Assembly (NCBI GenBank): GCA_913775265.1
Contig: CAJYJH010000064.1
Coordinates: forward strand, 1-64,000
Reading direction: 5' to 3'
Length of the DNA stretch: 64,000 nt
From: an uncultured Mucilaginibacter sp.
Lineage (GTDB): Bacteria > Bacteroidota > Bacteroidia > Sphingobacteriales > Sphingobacteriaceae
Position 1 is the stretch's first letter. Every line of letters starts with the position of its first letter. Position numbers and translations under genes: made by a program. This document shows, piece by piece, positions 61,820-64,000 of the stretch. The notes below the pieces were generated by a model. It was not told where the DNA came from, did not search any database, and saw only the letters and a program-made list of their open reading frames with translations.

Positions 61820-63115
61820 ATGAACGTTTCCGCCTCTTTGCAAGTTAACCACTGGAACATCGGTCAGCTTGTGGCCTTCAGGTTTTTTACGCTGCTGTTT
61901 GTGTGGTTTATTTTGCTCAACCCCAATGTGGTAGCGCCGTTGGTATACCCGTTTGCATTATTAATCAAGGCTCCGGTAGACTGGCTGAGCAATACGGTAG
62001 CACAATCGGTATTTCATATCAAAGCTCCTTTAAGCAACAACATAACCGGCAGCGGCGACCGGCAGATTGATTTTATACACTTGTTTGTAGCTTTTACGCT
62101 TACGGTGGCAGGCACAATTGTATGGTCGGCGGTTGATTACCGGCGGCACAGTTATAACCGGGCGCTGTACTGGGTAACCGTTTTGGTGCGCTATTACCTG
62201 GCCCTTACCATGATTGAGTATGGCATGGTCAAACTGTTCAAGTTCCAGTTTCCGGATCTCACAGAGCGCCGGCTTACACAGCGCTACGGCGAGTCGTCGC
62301 CCATGGGGTTGGCCTGGCGGTTTTTGAGCTATTCTACGGCGTATAATTATTTTATGGGTTTTGCCGAAATTAGTGGGGCCTTGTTATTACTCTTCAGGCG
62401 CACGGTTACGTTGGGCGCCATCCTTACTTTTTTTGTATCATTAAACATCATGGCCATTAACTACTGCTTTGATGTGCCGGTCAAAATCCTGTCGACCGCG
62501 CTGGTAGTGATGAGCTTTTTCTTGCTGGCGCTGGATGCCCGTCCGCTCATCAACTTTTTTATTTTGGGTAAACCTGCCGGGGCGCCTGCCAAGCTCAAAC
62601 CCGGGTTTAAACGCCGGTGGGTTGGCATCACCGCCCTGGTTGTTAAATGCCTGGTGCTGCTGTTTGTGGTGTTTACCGCCACCATGAGCACCGTGCAATA
62701 CCTGTATGCCAAACAAAAAGCTACCGAAGTAAAAAGCGGCTATTATAACGTGGTTAAATATCACGAACCCGGCAAGCCTAATGCCCAAACCGGTACTAAC
62801 GCAAGCCGCTGGCAAAAGGTAACGCTCACGCCCGATTCGCTCAGTATAAACCTGGTTAATGGTGAGCGCATTGCCCGCGCCTGTAATATTGATGCCGCAG
62901 GCAATCAGCTCATCTGCTTTAAGCCTAACCAGCGCGAAACCGACTTTACCCTGAAGTACAGAACATCCAAAGCAGGCGGACTAACCCTGAGAGGTAAATT
63001 TATGGGGCATAAATTGATAACCCGTCTTGCTTTGCTAAGCGCATATCATCCCGACTCAACCCTGCTCATGAACCGCGGCTTTCATTGGATAAACGAGGTG
63101 CCATTTAATAGGTAG
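61820..63115 (+). CDS. DoxX-like multi-TM membrane protein
   Basis: 431 aa from ATG 61820; an in-frame TTG at 61799 is the alternative. About seven to eight TM segments span 20-300. The region LVRYYLALTMIEYGMVKLFKFQFP and YNYFMGFAEISGALLLLFRR has the DoxX-like arrangement. A C-terminal soluble domain (about 305-431) with KVTLTPDSLSINLVNGERIA follows outside the membrane core. Function unknown. It stands alone. Confidence 0.78.
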   Translation: MNVSASLQVNHWNIGQLVAFRFFTLLFVWFILLNPNVVAPLVYPFALLIKAPVDWLSNTVAQSVFHIKAPLSNNITGSGDRQIDFIHLFVAFTLTVAGTIVWSAVDYRRHSYNRALYWVTVLVRYYLALTMIEYGMVKLFKFQFPDLTERRLTQRYGESSPMGLAWRFLSYSTAYNYFMGFAEISGALLLLFRRTVTLGAILTFFVSLNIMAINYCFDVPVKILSTALVVMSFFLLALDARPLINFFILGKPAGAPAKLKPGFKRRWVGITALVVKCLVLLFVVFTATMSTVQYLYAKQKATEVKSGYYNVVKYHEPGKPNAQTGTNASRWQKVTLTPDSLSINLVNGERIARACNIDAAGNQLICFKPNQRETDFTLKYRTSKAGGLTLRGKFMGHKLITRLALLSAYHPDSTLLMNRGFHWINEVPFNR

Positions 63116-63124
63116 CCAATTAGT

Positions 63125-63320
63125 AAATGAGTGAGTTTTAAATGAGTGAATGTTTCAAATGTGCAGATATGCAAATGTGCAGATGAGGTGTTGGATGTGC
63201 AGGTGTGCAAATTTGCGGGTGTGCAGATGAGAATTAATCGCTTTTTTCTTGGCTCTTGGTTCTTAGCTCTCGTATCCCGCTGTCATTCCGAACGGTAGTG
63301 AGAAATTTTGATACTTCCGA
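63125..63320. repeat. Tail repeat and REP-A, opposite orientation to 31130-31300
   Basis: AAATGAGTGAATG, near-tandem GTGCAGATATGCAAAT units (63158-63230), then CTTGGTTCTTAGCTCTCG (63253-63270) and REP-A (63281-63320). The interval 63116-63493 holds nothing else that I can support. Confidence 0.65.
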
Positions 63321-63493
63321 CTTGAATATCAGACGTTCTCGCATCTGAGCGTTTGGCACTCTTTCAAGTAAATAATGGTAATAGCCGCCTATACATCGTT
63401 ATGTAAATTATCAGCTAAACAGACGGCTGAAGATGGCCATCATGTCGTCAGCATTTATAAAAACAACCGCTGTTCTGCACACTGATGGGGGAG

Positions 63494-63793
63494 CTACCAA
63501 TACTTCACATTGGCCGAGAATAGCGACGACATGGCCAGGTAAGAGCGTTCTTCGGTCTGCGGTTTACTGTCTGCTGCTGATGGTAGCTGTACACTGGGCG
63601 CAATAACAACGTTTGGTAAGCTGGCGTCCGGTTCCGACAGGGCCTCTTTAAACTTCCTGAAGCTATCAGCTAAATTAGAATTTTGGCTGTTTAAAACATA
63701 GGTTTCAAGTTCGTGTAATGAATGTTGAAAGTCTGCTGATGCATCAATGCCGGATTGTACCTGCATAGGCAAAATTTTTTCCGAAATTTTCAT
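63494..63793 (-). CDS. Hypothetical 99-aa protein
   Basis: No signal peptide or TM helix. N-terminal half MKISEKILPMQVQSGIDASA ... LHELETYVLNSQNSNLADSF is probably helical. The Pro/Ser-rich middle (EPDASLPNVVIAPSVQLPSA) looks unstructured, and the end MSSLFSANVKYW is hydrophobic. No family recognised. The upstream DNA is strongly AT-rich and holds 22-bp tandem repeats. Confidence 0.55.
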   Translation of the reverse strand: MKISEKILPMQVQSGIDASADFQHSLHELETYVLNSQNSNLADSFRKFKEALSEPDASLPNVVIAPSVQLPSAADSKPQTEERSYLAMSSLFSANVKYW

Positions 63794-63875
63794 AGGTGAA
63801 ATGATTTATAGTAGGTGCTTGTTTATGGTATAAACTTAAATCAAATAATATAATACGCCAAATCTTATGCTTAAA

Positions 63876-63930
63876 ATACCTATTTTATTTATGAATAATA
63901 CCTATTTTATTTATGAATAATACGTATTTA
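63876..63930. repeat. 22-bp tandem direct repeat upstream of the 99-aa gene
   Basis: Units 63876-63897 and 63898-63919 are identical (ATACCTATTTTATTTATGAA followed by TA), with a partial, changed third unit from 63920 (ATACGTATTTA). They lie 83-137 bases before the start of the minus-strand gene. Confidence 0.85.
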
Positions 63931-64000
63931 AACGTTAATATTAAAATACAGGTTTAAGTACGTGGTACACGCCCCACAAGGTGAATAATCATCAAAAACA

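Noticed and set aside
1..64000. tRNA, rRNA, CRISPR, prophage or transposase genes
   Set aside because: No cloverleaf, array of spaced repeats, integrase or transposase motif was recognised on either strand by eye.

Overview
The window reads as chromosome of a member of the Bacteroidota, most likely family Sphingobacteriaceae (Mucilaginibacter/Pedobacter-like); the genus cannot be fixed from sequence alone. The evidence is a SusC/SusD pair, FecI-type sigma/FecR pairs, STN and carboxypeptidase-regulatory-domain outer-membrane proteins, several TonB-dependent receptors, a GH97 and a GH2 enzyme, a MacB/FtsX-type 800-residue permease, A/T-rich translation starts with little Shine-Dalgarno signal, and promoters of the Bacteroidota form TTTG-N19-TAnnTTTG. 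I saw no rRNA, tRNA, CRISPR array, transposase or prophage.

Layout. 0.3-9.0 kb: PAS histidine kinase, S41 peptidase, a run of small minus-strand exported proteins of unknown function (including a stand-alone EF-Tu domain-II-like protein), nitronate monooxygenase and an SDR. 9.7-17.3 kb: a compact six-gene minus-strand locus (His-rich exported protein, ABC ATPase, two large-loop permeases, AstE/AspA-like hydrolase, TonB siderophore-type receptor), probably an operon for a metal or metallophore. 17.6-31 kb: alpha/beta hydrolase, GH97, BCCT carrier, outer-membrane receptor, an ECF sigma/anti-sigma-like pair divergent from a small membrane protein across an 83-bp nested palindrome, a CaCA antiporter and a MacB-like permease. 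31-38.3 kb: a 1-kb leader, then SusC-SusD-lipoprotein ending in a strong terminator. 38.4-45.4 kb: flavodoxin-like oxidoreductase, methyltransferase-VanZ pair, thioredoxin-fold protein, CrtO-like protein, SDR-AraC pair, lipoprotein. 45.6-52.5 kb: FecI-FecR-STN protein, a duplicated beta-barrel protein, a PLC-like phosphodiesterase and an LPG-synthase-type membrane protein. 52.5-64 kb: GH2, a nonsense-interrupted lipoprotein, hypothetical proteins, ohr/ohrR, an alpha/beta hydrolase, a DoxX-like membrane protein and a 99-residue protein.

Two signals stand out. First, the intergenic spaces hold at least seven copies of a structured repeat built of three hairpins whose stems change by compensatory substitution while the loops stay constant. 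One hairpin ends in a T-run like an intrinsic terminator. Small REP-like palindromes and GC-rich hairpin pairs flank the copies. Second, the 45.6-52.5 kb locus looks like one regulon: a shared TTGTAGGGGTA-like motif lies upstream of the sigma gene, of the duplicated barrel gene and of the phosphodiesterase gene. In the latter two the motif has identical spacing to the start codon. The same roughly 150-residue barrel domain occurs three times in the locus.
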